Of a DNA stretch of 64,000 bases, positions 25,190 through 35,843 are shown piece after piece. The stretch is from positions 1-64,000 of the forward strand of contig NZ_JASBRE010000005.1 in NCBI RefSeq assembly GCF_029960815.1, read 5' to 3'. This stretch comes from Pseudomonas sp. AL03. Lineage in GTDB: Bacteria > Pseudomonadota > Gammaproteobacteria > Pseudomonadales > Pseudomonadaceae. The position numbers and the translations under genes were made by a program. Under the pieces are notes generated by a model. That model was not told where the DNA came from. It worked only from the letters and a program-made list of their open reading frames with translations, and ran no database searches. Positions within the stretch are counted from its first letter, which is position 1, and every line of letters starts with the position of its first letter.

Positions 25190-28100
25190 GTGGATCTTAG
25201 ATCCGTCATTGTTCCGATTTCGCGTACTTCCCCTCTTTTTTTCGCTGCTCGCCTCGGTATCGTCGGGGTGGTTGTCACCCTTGCCAGTCCCCAAGTGATG
25301 GCGTCCTGTTTACCGGGCAGCCCGGCGACGGGCGGGACGGTGACCTGTAGCGGTGTGCCGTCGCTGCCGCTGTTCCTCAACGACTTTTCCAGTGGGGTGA
25401 ATGACCTGACCATCAACGTCGGGTCCGCCGCGCAACTGAACGCCACGCTGGGCGGGCAGGTGCTGAACCTCACGGGTAACAACATCACGCTGAACAACGC
25501 CGGGCTGATAGACCCTGCCTTGCTGGGCGCAGTGACTTTGCTGAGCGCGGGCGCGGTGATCGGCAATGCCGGCGCTTCGGTGGTCAACATCACCAACGCC
25601 TCGACGGGCATTATCCGCGGTACCGCCGACTTGCTCGGCGTGAACCTGGCCAGCCTGAACGGCATGGCGTTGAACATCAACAACAGCGCTGGCGGCAGCA
25701 CCCACATCGTCAACAACGGCACCCTTGATTCGACTGCCTTGTTGAACGTGACGCTGTTCTCGGCCGACACCCCGATTGTGGCGGCACGTGGCGGCGCCCA
25801 GGTCAATGTGATCAACGCCGGCACAATAAACGGCCGGGTGGCTTTCGAATCGTCGGCCAGCGGCAATACGTTTATCAACTCCGGCACCCTCACCGGCAGC
25901 GTATCGATGGGCGACGGCAGCACCAACACCTTCACCGCGATTACCGGTTCGACCATTTCCACCGGCGGCGGCATTGGCCTGGCGCTGGGCGGGTTGATCA
26001 ACGTCAACCTGACTTTTGCGCCGACGGGCCAGATTGATGGCGGGGCCGGGGGCATCAACTCGCTGATCCTGCAAAACCCGATCGGCATCGGCGGCGGCAC
26101 CTCTGGCGCCGGCACGGTTTCCAGTCTCAATTACGTCAATTTCAACAACCTGACGGTCAACAGCGGTACCTGGACCCTGCAAGGTCCGTTGATCTCCGGC
26201 AGCACCACGCTCAATGGCGGTATCGCCCAGTTCAACAACAGCTCGACCTTCGGCAGCGGCGTGCTGACTTCCAATGGCGGCGGGTTGCAGGCCAGTAGCG
26301 GCGGTTTGTCGTTGAGCAACCTGATCACTCTGGGCGTCAGCGGTTTGCAGTTGCTCGGCACCAACGCCATCACCCTAGGCAACGTGGTGAGCGGCAGTGG
26401 CGGCATCACCAAAAACGGCACCGGCCAACTCATTCTCAACGGCGCCAACACCTATTTGGGCGGCACCACCCTCAATGACGGCTCGGTGCAACTGGGCAAC
26501 AACCTGGCGTTCAGCACCGGCACGGTGACCGTGGACGGTTCGACCGTACTGCAGGCGCCGGGCACCATTACACTGAACAACGCCATTGTGCTCAACAGCG
26601 CCGTCGGCACTTCAGGTGTCGGGAACCTGACCCTGGCGGGGCTGATCAGTGGCGCGGGCGGTATTTCGAAAGACGGCAGCGGCACCCTGGCGCTGACCGG
26701 CAACAATGCCGGCTACACCGGCAGCACCGACCTGAACGCCGGCACCTTGAGCCTGGGCAACAGCAATGCCATCGGCAGCGGCGCGCTGAACGTCAACGCG
26801 GCGGCGAGCCTCAACACCACCACCGGCGTCACCCTGAACAACGCCATATCACTGAATGGCAGCCTGACCGTAGTGGGCAGCAACGCGCTGACCCTCAATG
26901 GCCTGATTTCCGGCTCCAGCGGCTTGATCAAGAATGGCCTGTCGACCCTGACCCTGGGCGGCAACAACAACTATCTCGGCCCGACCGCGCTAAATGCCGG
27001 CGCGCTGATTCTGGCGTCCAACACGGCGCTGGGAACCGGTGCGTTGAACACCGCAGCCGGCACGTCCCTCGACACTAGCGTTGCCGTTACTTTGGCTAAC
27101 GCGGTCAACCTCGGCGCCGACCTCACCATTGGCGGCACCCAGGCGTTGAACCTGGCCGGCGTGGTCAATGGCGCGGGTGGGTTGATCAAGAATGGCAGCG
27201 CCGCGTTGACCCTTGGCGGCACCAACGGCTACGGCGGCGACACCGCACTGAACGCCGGCACGCTGATACTCGGCTCCAACTCCGCATTGGGCCTGGGCAC
27301 CCTGAACACCGCCGCCGGTACCACACTAGATGCTAGCACCGGCGTTGCGGTGACCAACGCGGTGAACACCACCGGTAACCTGAACATCGGCGGTACCGCC
27401 AACCTGACCCTCAGCGGTGCGGTCGGCGGCAGCGGCGGCCTGACCAAAAACGGCACCGCCAACCTTACGCTCAACGGCGCCAATACCTTCCTCGGCGGCA
27501 CCACCCTGAATGCGGGCGGCCTGACCGTCGGCAACGCCAGTGCCTTGAGCAGCGGCGCGCTGACTGTCGACGGCGCATCGACGCTGGACAGCAGCACCGG
27601 TGTCGCTATCGCCAATGACATTGCCGTGAACGCAGACCTGACGGTCGGCGGCACCAATACCCTGATCCTCGACGGCGTGCTCAGCGGCACCAGCCAGTTG
27701 ATCAAGAACGGCGCGGCCGACCTGAGCCTCAACGGCATCAACACCTTCCAGGGCGGCGCCACGCTCAATGACGGCAGCATCACCGTCGGCAACACCAACG
27801 CGCTGGGCACCGGGGCCCTGACCGTGGGCGGCGCCAGCACGCTTACTGGCAGCTCGGCCCTGAGCCTGAGCAACGCAATCAACCTCAACGCCAACCTGAC
27901 CACCGGCGGCGCCAGCGCGCTGACTCTCGACGGCATCATCGGCGGCGCGGGCGGGCTGATCAAGACTGGCGCGTCCAACCTGACCCTCACCGGCGCTAAC
28001 ACGTATGTGGGCACCACCGCTCTGAATGCCGGTTCACTGATCGTCGGGTCCAATACCGCGTTGGGCGCCGGCGCATTGAACGTTGCCGGTGGCACCACCC

Positions 28101-31100
28101 TTGATGCCAGCACCGCGACAACCCTGGCCAACGCGGTCAACCTGGGCGGCAACCTGACGCTCGGTGGCAGTAATGCGCTGATCCTTAATGGCGCCGTCAG
28201 CGGTATTGGCGGGCTGATCAAAAGCGGCGCGGCCGACCTGACCCTCAACCACGCCAACAACTACCTCGGCGCCACCGCGCTGAACAGCGGCAAGCTGATC
28301 GTCGGTGCCAGCGGTGCCTTGGGCAGCGGCGCGTTGGACGCGGCGGCCAACACCACGCTGGACAGCAACACCGCCGTCAGCCTCCTCAATCAGGTGAACC
28401 TGGCCGGTGCTTTGAACATCGGCGGCACGGCTGACCTGACCCTGACCGGGCTGGTCAACGGCGCCGGCAGTCTGGTGAAAAACGGCACGGCGAATCTAGT
28501 CCTCAACGGCGCCAACGGCTTCCTCGGCGGCACCACCCTGAACGCCGGCACCCTGACCGTCGGCAACGGCTCGGCACTGGGCTTGGGCAACCTGACCGTT
28601 GGCGGTGCGGCAACACTCGACAGCAACGCCCCGGTCAACCTGGGCAGCAACGTTGCACTGAGTGCCGACCTGACCGTCGGCGGCACCCAGGGCCTGACCT
28701 TGGGCGGCGTGATCAGCGGTACCAATCAGTTGATCAAGAATGGCGCGGCCAACCTGACTCTCAATGGCGTCAATACCTACCTGGGCGGCACCACCCTGAA
28801 CGCCGGTACCCTGACGTTGGGCAGTGGCGGGGCGCTGGGCTCCGGCGCACTGACCGTGGCCGGTACTTCAACGCTGGACAACAGCGCCACCTTCACCCTG
28901 GCCAACGCCCTGACGCTGAATGCCGATCTGAGTGTGGCCGGCAACAACAATATGAACCTGGGCGGCGTCATCGACGGCGCGGGTGCGCTGAACAAAAACG
29001 GCCTGGCCGACCTGACCCTGAGCGGCAACAACACCTTCACCGGGGCCTTGAACATTTTATCCGGCAGCGTCACCGCCGCCAGCACCGGCGCATTGGGCAA
29101 CTCCTCCGGCGCGACCATCAGCGCCGGCGCCAGCCTCAACCTGGGCAGCGATGCCAGCCTCGCAGGCCTTAGCGGCAGCGGTGGTGTACTGATCGGCTCG
29201 GGCAGCACCTTGTCGGTGGGCGGCGTCAGTACCACCAGCACCTTCGACGGTGGCCTGGCCGGCGCTGGCGGCTTGACCAAAGTCGGCACCGGCACCCTCA
29301 ACCTCACCGGCATCAATGGCATCACCGGCGACACCCTGGTCAGCGGCGGCACCCTGGACCTCAGCGGTTCGCTGGGCAGTGCCAACGTTGGCGTCAGCAG
29401 TGGCGCGACCCTGACCGGCACCGGTTCGTTGTTGGGCGCATTGAGCGTGGCCAACGGTGGTCATCTGGACCTGATTAGCGGCAACACCTTGTCGGTCGGT
29501 TCGCTGGCCTTGGGCAGCACCTCCAATATGGACGTCGCCCTCGGCGCACCGTCCACCAATTCGCTGCTGAACATCGGCGGCAACCTGACCCTGGACGGCA
29601 TACTCAACGTCACCGACGCCGGTGGTTTTGGTATCGGTGTGTATCGCTTGATCAACTACACCGGCAGCCTGCTGAACCTGGGTATGAACGTGGGCGCCAT
29701 CCCGGTCGGCTTCAGCCTGGCGGACCTGGCGGTGCAAACGTCGGTCGGCAACCAGATCAACTTGCTGGTGACGGCGCCAAACCTGAACCTGCGTTTCTGG
29801 GACGGCAGCCAAACCTCGCCAAACGGTACGGTGGACGGCGGCACCGGGACCTGGAGTTCCGGCAGCACCAACTGGACCTCGGTCAATGGTTTGCTGAACC
29901 AGACCTGGGCCAGCGACTTCGCAATCTTTCAGGGCACGGCGGGTAACGTGACGGTGAACGGCACGCAGACCTTTAACGGCATGCAGTTCGTCACCGACGG
30001 CTACAACCTGTTGACCGGCGCGGCGGGGCAGTTGACTGCGGTGAACGGCACCGGCGGCAATACAGCGATCCGGGTTGATCCGGGCTCCACAGCGACCATC
30101 GGCGTCGGTATCGACGGCGTCGGCACCCTGGCCAAACTCGACAGCGGCACCCTGGTACTCAACGGCGCCAACAGTTATACCGGCGGCACCTTGCTTAATG
30201 GCGGCATGATAGTGGTTGGCAGCAACACGGCGCTGGGCAGCGGTCTTCTCACTACCGCTTCGGGCGTCACCCTTGACAGCAACAACGCCGTCACCCTCAG
30301 CAATACCGTCGATCTGGCCGGCAACTTGAACGTCGGTGGTTCGAATGCATTGACCCTCAACGGGGCAATCGGCGGTGTGGGCGGTTTGATCAAAGCCGGC
30401 GCGGCTAACCTGACCCTCGGTGGCAACAACAGCTTCCTCGGCCCGGTCGCGTTGAACGCTGGCGGGTTGATTCTGGCTTCCAATTCGGCGCTGGGCGCAG
30501 GTGCGCTGAATGCCGCCAACGGCACCACCCTCGACGCCGCCTCTGCGGTCACCGTCAACAACGTGGTCAACCTGGCCGGTAACCTCGCCGTCGCTGGCAC
30601 CGCAGACCTGACCCTTAACGGTGCCGTCAACGGCGCGGGCAGCCTGAGCAAAAACGGCGCGGCCAACCTGACCCTGAATGGCTTCAACGGCTTTCTCGGC
30701 GGTGTCACCCTGAATGCCGGGACCCTGACGGTCGGTAATGCCTCGGGCCTTGGCCTGGGTAACCTGACAGTCGTTGGCGCCTCGACGCTGGATACCAACA
30801 CGGCGCTGAACCTGGCCAATAACATCGGGCTGAACGCCAACCTCGCGGTGAGCGGCAGCAATGACCTGACCCTCGGCGGTGTGCTCAGCGGCACCGCTGG
30901 CCTGACCAAGAATGGCGCGGCCAACCTGATCCTCAACGGCGTCAACACCCAGGGTGACACCACCCTGAACGCCGGCACCCTGACCCTCGGCAACGCCGCA
31001 GCGCTGGGCACTGGGGCGTTGACCGTCGCTGGCGCTTCCACGCTGGATAACAGCGCGGCGTTGAGCGTGGCCAACAACCTCAACGTCAATGCTGCGTTGA

Positions 31101-34100
31101 ATCTGGCCGGCACCCATAACCTGGCCTTGTCCGGTGTTGTTGCCGGTGTCGGGACCCTGACGAAAAATGGCGCGGCGGACCTGACCCTCAGCGGCACCAA
31201 CACCTTCAGCGGCACCTTCAACGTACTGGGCGGCAGCTTGAGCACCACCATCGCCACGGCCTTGGGCAACAACGCCGGAGTCAATCTGGGGGCGGGAACC
31301 CACCTCAACCTCGGCGCTTCCTCCCGCCTCGCCAGCCTCACTGGCAGCGGTGCGGCGCTTATTGGTGCTGGCAACACGCTAAGCATCGGCGGCAACAATT
31401 CGAGCAGCACTTTTGACGGAGATCTCACCGGCAGCGGTTTGCTGGACAAACTCGGCAGCGGCACTTTCACCCTCACGGGCATCAATTCCCTGACCGGCGA
31501 CACCCGCATCAACGGCGGCACCCTGAATGTCAGCGGTTCGCTGGACAGTGCCAACGTTGCGGTCAACAGCGGCGGCACCCTCGCCGGCAGCGGCCGCCTC
31601 AACGGCGCGGTGAATGTCACCGATGGCGGCCGCGTTGCACTGGCCACCGGCAGCACGTTGTCAGTGGGTTCACTGGCCTTGAGTGGCAACTCCAACCTTG
31701 ACGTCGGGCTCGGTGTGCCGGTGTCCGGTGGCGGCAATGCGCTGATCAATGTCGGCGGCAACCTGACCCTCGACGGCACCTTGAACGTCAGCGACATCGG
31801 CGGCTTCGGCAGCGGCGTGTATCGCATCATCAACTACACCGGCGCCTTGACCGACAACGGTCTGGTGGTCGGCAGCGTGCCGGGCAGTGTAGTGCCGGGT
31901 GACCTGCAAGTGCAGACGGCCGTGGGCAGCCAAGTCAACCTGCTGGTCACCGCACCGAACACCACCGTGCAGTTCTGGGACGGCGCGCAACTGGTCGGCA
32001 ACGGCGCGATTAATGGCGGCAGCGGCGCCTGGGGCAGCGGCACCACTAACTGGACCAATGTCGACGGTACCCTCAATCAGGCCTGGGCTTCCAGCTTTGC
32101 GGTGTTCCAGGGCACGGCGGGCAACGTCACTGTCAACGGTGCGCAAACCATCACCGGCATGCAGTTCGTCACTGACGGCTACACCCTGTTGAATGGTACG
32201 GCGGGCCAATTGACGCTGGCCAATGGCGCATTGGGCAACGCGACCGTTCGGGTCGATCCGAACGCCACTGCCACGATCGGCGTGGCCATCAACGGTGCCG
32301 GCACCCTCGGCAAATACGACACCGGCACCCTGGTGCTCAACGCGGCCAACGGCTACACCGGCGGCACGACGCTGAACGGCGGCAAACTGGTCGTGGGCCA
32401 CAACGGCGCCCTGGGCAGCGGTGTATTGACCGCCGCCAACGGCACTGCGCTGGACAGCAACATCGCGGTCAGCCTCGCTAACGCGGTGGTGCTGAACGGC
32501 GGGATGCGCGTGGCGGGCTCCAACGCGCTGACCCTCGGCGGCGTCGTCAGCGGCGCCGGCAGCTTGATCAAAAATGGCGCTTCAAGCCTGACCCTCAATG
32601 GCAGCAACACTTACGCAGGCGGCACGCAGTTGAACGCCGGTTCGTTGATGCTTGGCAACAACAGCGCCATCGGTACCGGTGCGCTCGGCGTCGGTGGCAG
32701 TGCTCAACTGGACAGCGCAGCCGCCCTGCAATTGGCGAACGCCATCAACCTCGCTGGCCAGTTGAACCTGGTCGGCACCCAGGACACCACGCTCAGTGGC
32801 GTAATCGCCGGCATCGGCAGTCTGGTGAAAAACGGCAATGGTGTGCTGTTGCTCAGCGGCGCCAGTACCTACAGCGGCGGCACCACCCTCAACGGCGGCA
32901 GTACCCGCGGGAACACCAGCAGCCTGCAAGGCGCGATCCTCAACAACGCCGCACTGACCTTCGAGCAAACCAGCAACGGCAGCTACACCGGCAACCTCAC
33001 CGGCAGCGGTACGCTGAGCAAAAACGGCGCGGGCGACTTGTTGTTGACCGGCACCAGCGGCTTCACGGGTAACACCAACGTCCAGGCCGGCTCGTTGCTA
33101 GTCAATGGCACCCTCGACAGTGCCAACGTGAACGTGGCGAGCGGGGCAAAGATCGGTGGTAGCGGTCAACTCGGCGGCGCGGTGCAACTGGCCAGCGGTG
33201 CGACCCTGATCGGTGGCAGCCGTGCAACGCCGCTGTCGGTCGGTTCCCTGGCGTTGTCTTCGGGTACTAACCTGGACTTCAGTCTCGGCTCGGCCAGCAG
33301 CTCGACCACTGTGGTCGACGTCGCCGGTAACCTGACTCTCGACGGTACGCTGAACATCAGCAATGCCGGCAGCTTCGGCACCGGTGTCTATCAACTGTTC
33401 CGCTACGGCGGCAGCCTGGCCGACAACGGCCTGGCCTATGGCACGTTGCCGGGTGGGGTGTCGGCAGCAAGCCTGACCCTGCAAACGGCGCTGGCCAATC
33501 AGGTCAACCTGCTGGTGCAAAGTGCCGCGGGTGAAGTGCAGTTCTGGAACGGTGGCAAAACCAATGCCGATGGCAGCATCGTTGGCGGCAGCGGCATATG
33601 GGGCCCGAGCACTAACTGGACTAACGCCAGCGGCACCGCGAGCCTGGGTTCGAACCGCCGGTTCGCGGTGTTTGGTGGGCGGGGCGGTACCGTCACCGTG
33701 CTTGGTAATCAGGGCTTCACCGGGTTGCAGGTCCTCGACAATGGTTACAGCCTGGTTCAAGGCCCGGGCGGCAGTCTGACGCCGATCAACGCGACCGATG
33801 GCAGCCTGGCCGCTGTGCGGATCAATGGCGGCGTCACCACGGAAATCTCCGCGCCTGTGGTGGGCAGCGGCGGGATCGAGAAGCTGGATTCCGGCATCCT
33901 GGTGCTGAGCGGTGCCAACACCTACAGCGGCGGCACGACGGTCAGTGGCGGTACGTTGGTCGGTAACACCACCAGCCTGCGGGGGCGTTTCCTGAACAAA
34001 GCGCGGATGTTGTTTGCGCAGAACACCAACGGTCGTTTCAACGGAGTACTCAGCGGCACCGGCAACGTGGTCAAACAAGGCGCCGGGGTCTTGCTGCTGA

Positions 34101-35713
34101 CGGGGGATCAGCCGTTCAGTGGCACTGTTGAAGTGGAGCAAGGCGTGTTGCAGGTGGGCGATGCTGCGACGCCGAGTACTTTTGGTGGTCAGGTCACCGT
34201 GGCCAATGGCGCCGGGTTGAGTGGTAACGGCAGCGTCGGTTCGGTGGACAACCATGGTCTGGTGGTGTCTGGTGCAAGCCAGGGCAACCTGCGCATCGCC
34301 GGTAACTTCACCAACGAAGCGGAGGGTGTGTTGGCGCTGACACTCACGTCAGCAACCGTCACGCCACTGGTGGTGGGCGGCACGGCGACCCTCAATGGAA
34401 GCCTTGTAGTGAGCAACCTCGTGCCATTTACCGGTAACACCACTTATGCGTTGATTACGGCGGGCGGAGGCGTCAACGGCACGTTTAGCACCATCAATCT
34501 GCCGGACACAGCATTCCTCGACACCTCGCTGGTGTACAACGCCAACGGAGTCGACCTGGCCGTCAGCCGCAACCAGACATCCTTCGTTGATGTCGCGGCC
34601 ACCGGTAACCAGCGCAGCACGGCCTCGGCCCTGACCCGCAATGGCGTCGCCGGTGCGGCGCTGCAGAACGAAATCGTCAACCTTAGTAGCGCCGGTGCCC
34701 GTGCTGCGTTCGACAGCTTGTCCGGGGAAATTCACGCCAGCACCGCCAGCGCGATACTTGAAGACTCGCGTTACATCCGTGACGCCGTCAACGACCGCAT
34801 GCGCCAACCGTCCTGCAGTGGGCGGGATGATCCACGCCGGACCCTGGCCCCGAGCGAGAATCGCCTGACCAGCGGCGGTTGCCACGGCGAAATGGTCGGC
34901 TGGATGCGTGCACTTGGCGCCTGGGGCGAGATGGATGGCGACAGCAACAGCGCCAAGCTTGATCGCAACCTCAGTGGCTTCATGCTCGGCACCGACAAAC
35001 AGATCGACGATCAATGGCGGGCGGGGATGGCCGCCGGTTACACCCGCAGCGATCTGGACGCGCAGGACCGACGTTCCGACGCCACGGTCGAGAGCTACCA
35101 CCTGGCGGCGTATCTAAACTCGCAGTTCGATGCATTGGCCGTGCGCCTGGGTGCGGCTTACAGCTGGCACGATATCGAAAGCAAACGCGACGTCAGCGTC
35201 GGCGCCTATAACGATCGGTTGGAGGCCCATTACGACGCGCGTAGTGCACAAGTGTTCGGTGAAGTGGGATACACCGTCGAAGCGGCCGGCATTGCACTGG
35301 AACCGTTTGCCGGTCTGTCCTACGTCAACTACGACAGCGAGACCGCCCATGAAAAAGGTGGAGTGGGGCGCCTGAAGGCCGACGCCGAACAGGACATCAC
35401 CTTCTCCACCCTCGGGCTACGCGCCGGCAAAGTCATCACCCTGGCCAACGGCGGGCAATTCACCCCCCGTGCCGCCCTCGGCTGGCGCCATGCTTTCGAC
35501 GATACCGAACCGGACGCCGACCTGAGCTTCATCGATGGCGGCGCCTCGTTCAGCATCCAGGGTGTGCCGATTGCCAAGGACAGCGCACTGCTGGAAGCGG
35601 GCATCGACTTCCAGATCAGCCCGACCGGCAAACTCGGCCTCGGTTATTCGGGGCAGGTGTCGGGTAAAAACGAGGACCACGCAATGACGATCAGCTTCAG
35701 CCTTGGATTCTGA
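25190..35713 (+). CDS. Giant autotransporter adhesin with repeated beta-helix passenger
   Basis: This 3,507-residue type V secreted protein has three parts. Residues 1 to about 38 are a long signal peptide (LGIVGVVVTLASPQVMA). The passenger runs to about 3,150 and consists of Asn/Gly/Leu-rich beta-strand repeats of the autotransporter-associated type (for example GLTKNGTANLTLNGANTFLG), predicted to fold as a very long beta-helix. A helical linker with LSGEIHASTASAILEDSRYI leads into the outer-membrane beta-barrel (about 3,236-3,507), which ends in Phe (ISFSLGF). Cys residues appear only near the N-terminus (Cys40, Cys53) and in the linker (about 3,209 and 3,231). The start is a GTG with AAAGGA eight bases upstream. 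Adhesion or biofilm formation is the likely role; there is no protease triad that I can see. Confidence 0.93.
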   Translation: MDLRSVIVPISRTSPLFFAARLGIVGVVVTLASPQVMASCLPGSPATGGTVTCSGVPSLPLFLNDFSSGVNDLTINVGSAAQLNATLGGQVLNLTGNNITLNNAGLIDPALLGAVTLLSAGAVIGNAGASVVNITNASTGIIRGTADLLGVNLASLNGMALNINNSAGGSTHIVNNGTLDSTALLNVTLFSADTPIVAARGGAQVNVINAGTINGRVAFESSASGNTFINSGTLTGSVSMGDGSTNTFTAITGSTISTGGGIGLALGGLINVNLTFAPTGQIDGGAGGINSLILQNPIGIGGGTSGAGTVSSLNYVNFNNLTVNSGTWTLQGPLISGSTTLNGGIAQFNNSSTFGSGVLTSNGGGLQASSGGLSLSNLITLGVSGLQLLGTNAITLGNVVSGSGGITKNGTGQLILNGANTYLGGTTLNDGSVQLGNNLAFSTGTVTVDGSTVLQAPGTITLNNAIVLNSAVGTSGVGNLTLAGLISGAGGISKDGSGTLALTGNNAGYTGSTDLNAGTLSLGNSNAIGSGALNVNAAASLNTTTGVTLNNAISLNGSLTVVGSNALTLNGLISGSSGLIKNGLSTLTLGGNNNYLGPTALNAGALILASNTALGTGALNTAAGTSLDTSVAVTLANAVNLGADLTIGGTQALNLAGVVNGAGGLIKNGSAALTLGGTNGYGGDTALNAGTLILGSNSALGLGTLNTAAGTTLDASTGVAVTNAVNTTGNLNIGGTANLTLSGAVGGSGGLTKNGTANLTLNGANTFLGGTTLNAGGLTVGNASALSSGALTVDGASTLDSSTGVAIANDIAVNADLTVGGTNTLILDGVLSGTSQLIKNGAADLSLNGINTFQGGATLNDGSITVGNTNALGTGALTVGGASTLTGSSALSLSNAINLNANLTTGGASALTLDGIIGGAGGLIKTGASNLTLTGANTYVGTTALNAGSLIVGSNTALGAGALNVAGGTTLDASTATTLANAVNLGGNLTLGGSNALILNGAVSGIGGLIKSGAADLTLNHANNYLGATALNSGKLIVGASGALGSGALDAAANTTLDSNTAVSLLNQVNLAGALNIGGTADLTLTGLVNGAGSLVKNGTANLVLNGANGFLGGTTLNAGTLTVGNGSALGLGNLTVGGAATLDSNAPVNLGSNVALSADLTVGGTQGLTLGGVISGTNQLIKNGAANLTLNGVNTYLGGTTLNAGTLTLGSGGALGSGALTVAGTSTLDNSATFTLANALTLNADLSVAGNNNMNLGGVIDGAGALNKNGLADLTLSGNNTFTGALNILSGSVTAASTGALGNSSGATISAGASLNLGSDASLAGLSGSGGVLIGSGSTLSVGGVSTTSTFDGGLAGAGGLTKVGTGTLNLTGINGITGDTLVSGGTLDLSGSLGSANVGVSSGATLTGTGSLLGALSVANGGHLDLISGNTLSVGSLALGSTSNMDVALGAPSTNSLLNIGGNLTLDGILNVTDAGGFGIGVYRLINYTGSLLNLGMNVGAIPVGFSLADLAVQTSVGNQINLLVTAPNLNLRFWDGSQTSPNGTVDGGTGTWSSGSTNWTSVNGLLNQTWASDFAIFQGTAGNVTVNGTQTFNGMQFVTDGYNLLTGAAGQLTAVNGTGGNTAIRVDPGSTATIGVGIDGVGTLAKLDSGTLVLNGANSYTGGTLLNGGMIVVGSNTALGSGLLTTASGVTLDSNNAVTLSNTVDLAGNLNVGGSNALTLNGAIGGVGGLIKAGAANLTLGGNNSFLGPVALNAGGLILASNSALGAGALNAANGTTLDAASAVTVNNVVNLAGNLAVAGTADLTLNGAVNGAGSLSKNGAANLTLNGFNGFLGGVTLNAGTLTVGNASGLGLGNLTVVGASTLDTNTALNLANNIGLNANLAVSGSNDLTLGGVLSGTAGLTKNGAANLILNGVNTQGDTTLNAGTLTLGNAAALGTGALTVAGASTLDNSAALSVANNLNVNAALNLAGTHNLALSGVVAGVGTLTKNGAADLTLSGTNTFSGTFNVLGGSLSTTIATALGNNAGVNLGAGTHLNLGASSRLASLTGSGAALIGAGNTLSIGGNNSSSTFDGDLTGSGLLDKLGSGTFTLTGINSLTGDTRINGGTLNVSGSLDSANVAVNSGGTLAGSGRLNGAVNVTDGGRVALATGSTLSVGSLALSGNSNLDVGLGVPVSGGGNALINVGGNLTLDGTLNVSDIGGFGSGVYRIINYTGALTDNGLVVGSVPGSVVPGDLQVQTAVGSQVNLLVTAPNTTVQFWDGAQLVGNGAINGGSGAWGSGTTNWTNVDGTLNQAWASSFAVFQGTAGNVTVNGAQTITGMQFVTDGYTLLNGTAGQLTLANGALGNATVRVDPNATATIGVAINGAGTLGKYDTGTLVLNAANGYTGGTTLNGGKLVVGHNGALGSGVLTAANGTALDSNIAVSLANAVVLNGGMRVAGSNALTLGGVVSGAGSLIKNGASSLTLNGSNTYAGGTQLNAGSLMLGNNSAIGTGALGVGGSAQLDSAAALQLANAINLAGQLNLVGTQDTTLSGVIAGIGSLVKNGNGVLLLSGASTYSGGTTLNGGSTRGNTSSLQGAILNNAALTFEQTSNGSYTGNLTGSGTLSKNGAGDLLLTGTSGFTGNTNVQAGSLLVNGTLDSANVNVASGAKIGGSGQLGGAVQLASGATLIGGSRATPLSVGSLALSSGTNLDFSLGSASSSTTVVDVAGNLTLDGTLNISNAGSFGTGVYQLFRYGGSLADNGLAYGTLPGGVSAASLTLQTALANQVNLLVQSAAGEVQFWNGGKTNADGSIVGGSGIWGPSTNWTNASGTASLGSNRRFAVFGGRGGTVTVLGNQGFTGLQVLDNGYSLVQGPGGSLTPINATDGSLAAVRINGGVTTEISAPVVGSGGIEKLDSGILVLSGANTYSGGTTVSGGTLVGNTTSLRGRFLNKARMLFAQNTNGRFNGVLSGTGNVVKQGAGVLLLTGDQPFSGTVEVEQGVLQVGDAATPSTFGGQVTVANGAGLSGNGSVGSVDNHGLVVSGASQGNLRIAGNFTNEAEGVLALTLTSATVTPLVVGGTATLNGSLVVSNLVPFTGNTTYALITAGGGVNGTFSTINLPDTAFLDTSLVYNANGVDLAVSRNQTSFVDVAATGNQRSTASALTRNGVAGAALQNEIVNLSSAGARAAFDSLSGEIHASTASAILEDSRYIRDAVNDRMRQPSCSGRDDPRRTLAPSENRLTSGGCHGEMVGWMRALGAWGEMDGDSNSAKLDRNLSGFMLGTDKQIDDQWRAGMAAGYTRSDLDAQDRRSDATVESYHLAAYLNSQFDALAVRLGAAYSWHDIESKRDVSVGAYNDRLEAHYDARSAQVFGEVGYTVEAAGIALEPFAGLSYVNYDSETAHEKGGVGRLKADAEQDITFSTLGLRAGKVITLANGGQFTPRAALGWRHAFDDTEPDADLSFIDGGASFSIQGVPIAKDSALLEAGIDFQISPTGKLGLGYSGQVSGKNEDHAMTISFSLGF
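26380..34180 (+). repeat. Nested coding repeats in the autotransporter passenger
   Basis: I count by eye 24 copies of a unit keyed on [G/S]L[I/T/V]KNG..L.L.G.N.[Y/F]..G, mostly 255-262 bp apart. They are grouped as 12, 6, 4 and 2 units. Each of the first three groups ends in a longer module that contains SVGSLAL, a GGNLTLDG[I/T]LN block and a FWDG/FWNG block with NWT and QFVTDGY or similar, near 29,800, 31,980 and 33,540. The long internal DNA similarity makes the region prone to recombination and assembly collapse. Confidence 0.85.
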
Positions 35714-35733
35714 TCGGCATTGAAGTGTTTTAG

Positions 35734-35749
35734 CCGCCCGTAAGGGCGG
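35734..35749 (+). terminator. Possible hairpin after the autotransporter
   Basis: CCGCCC and GGGCGG form a 6-bp stem around GTAA, 21 bp after the autotransporter stop. No T-run follows, so it is a weak terminator candidate. It abuts the family B repeat. Confidence 0.4.
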
Positions 35750-35750
35750 T

Positions 35751-35788
35751 GATCGTTCCCACGCTCTGCGCGGAGCGTGGGAACGATC
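35751..35788. repeat. Short form of palindromic repeat, family B
   Basis: GATCGTTCCCACGCTCTGCG and CGGAGCGTGGGAACGATC are the two outer arms of the family B element joined directly, without the inner part seen at 6575 and 16894. It forms one long hairpin between the autotransporter and selD. Confidence 0.85.
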
Positions 35789-35843
35789 AGTTGGCCCCTC
35801 AGAATGCTAGACTCGCTCGGATCGACCCCCACAAGGTGCCCCC

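Noticed and set aside
29057..31303. Long open frames on the minus strand within the autotransporter, up to about 750 codons
   Set aside because: They are antisense shadows of the repetitive, GC-rich passenger. Their translations are low-complexity (Val/Ala/Gly/Arg or Pro/Leu/Arg) and repeat in step with the sense repeats; no start signals or families are seen.
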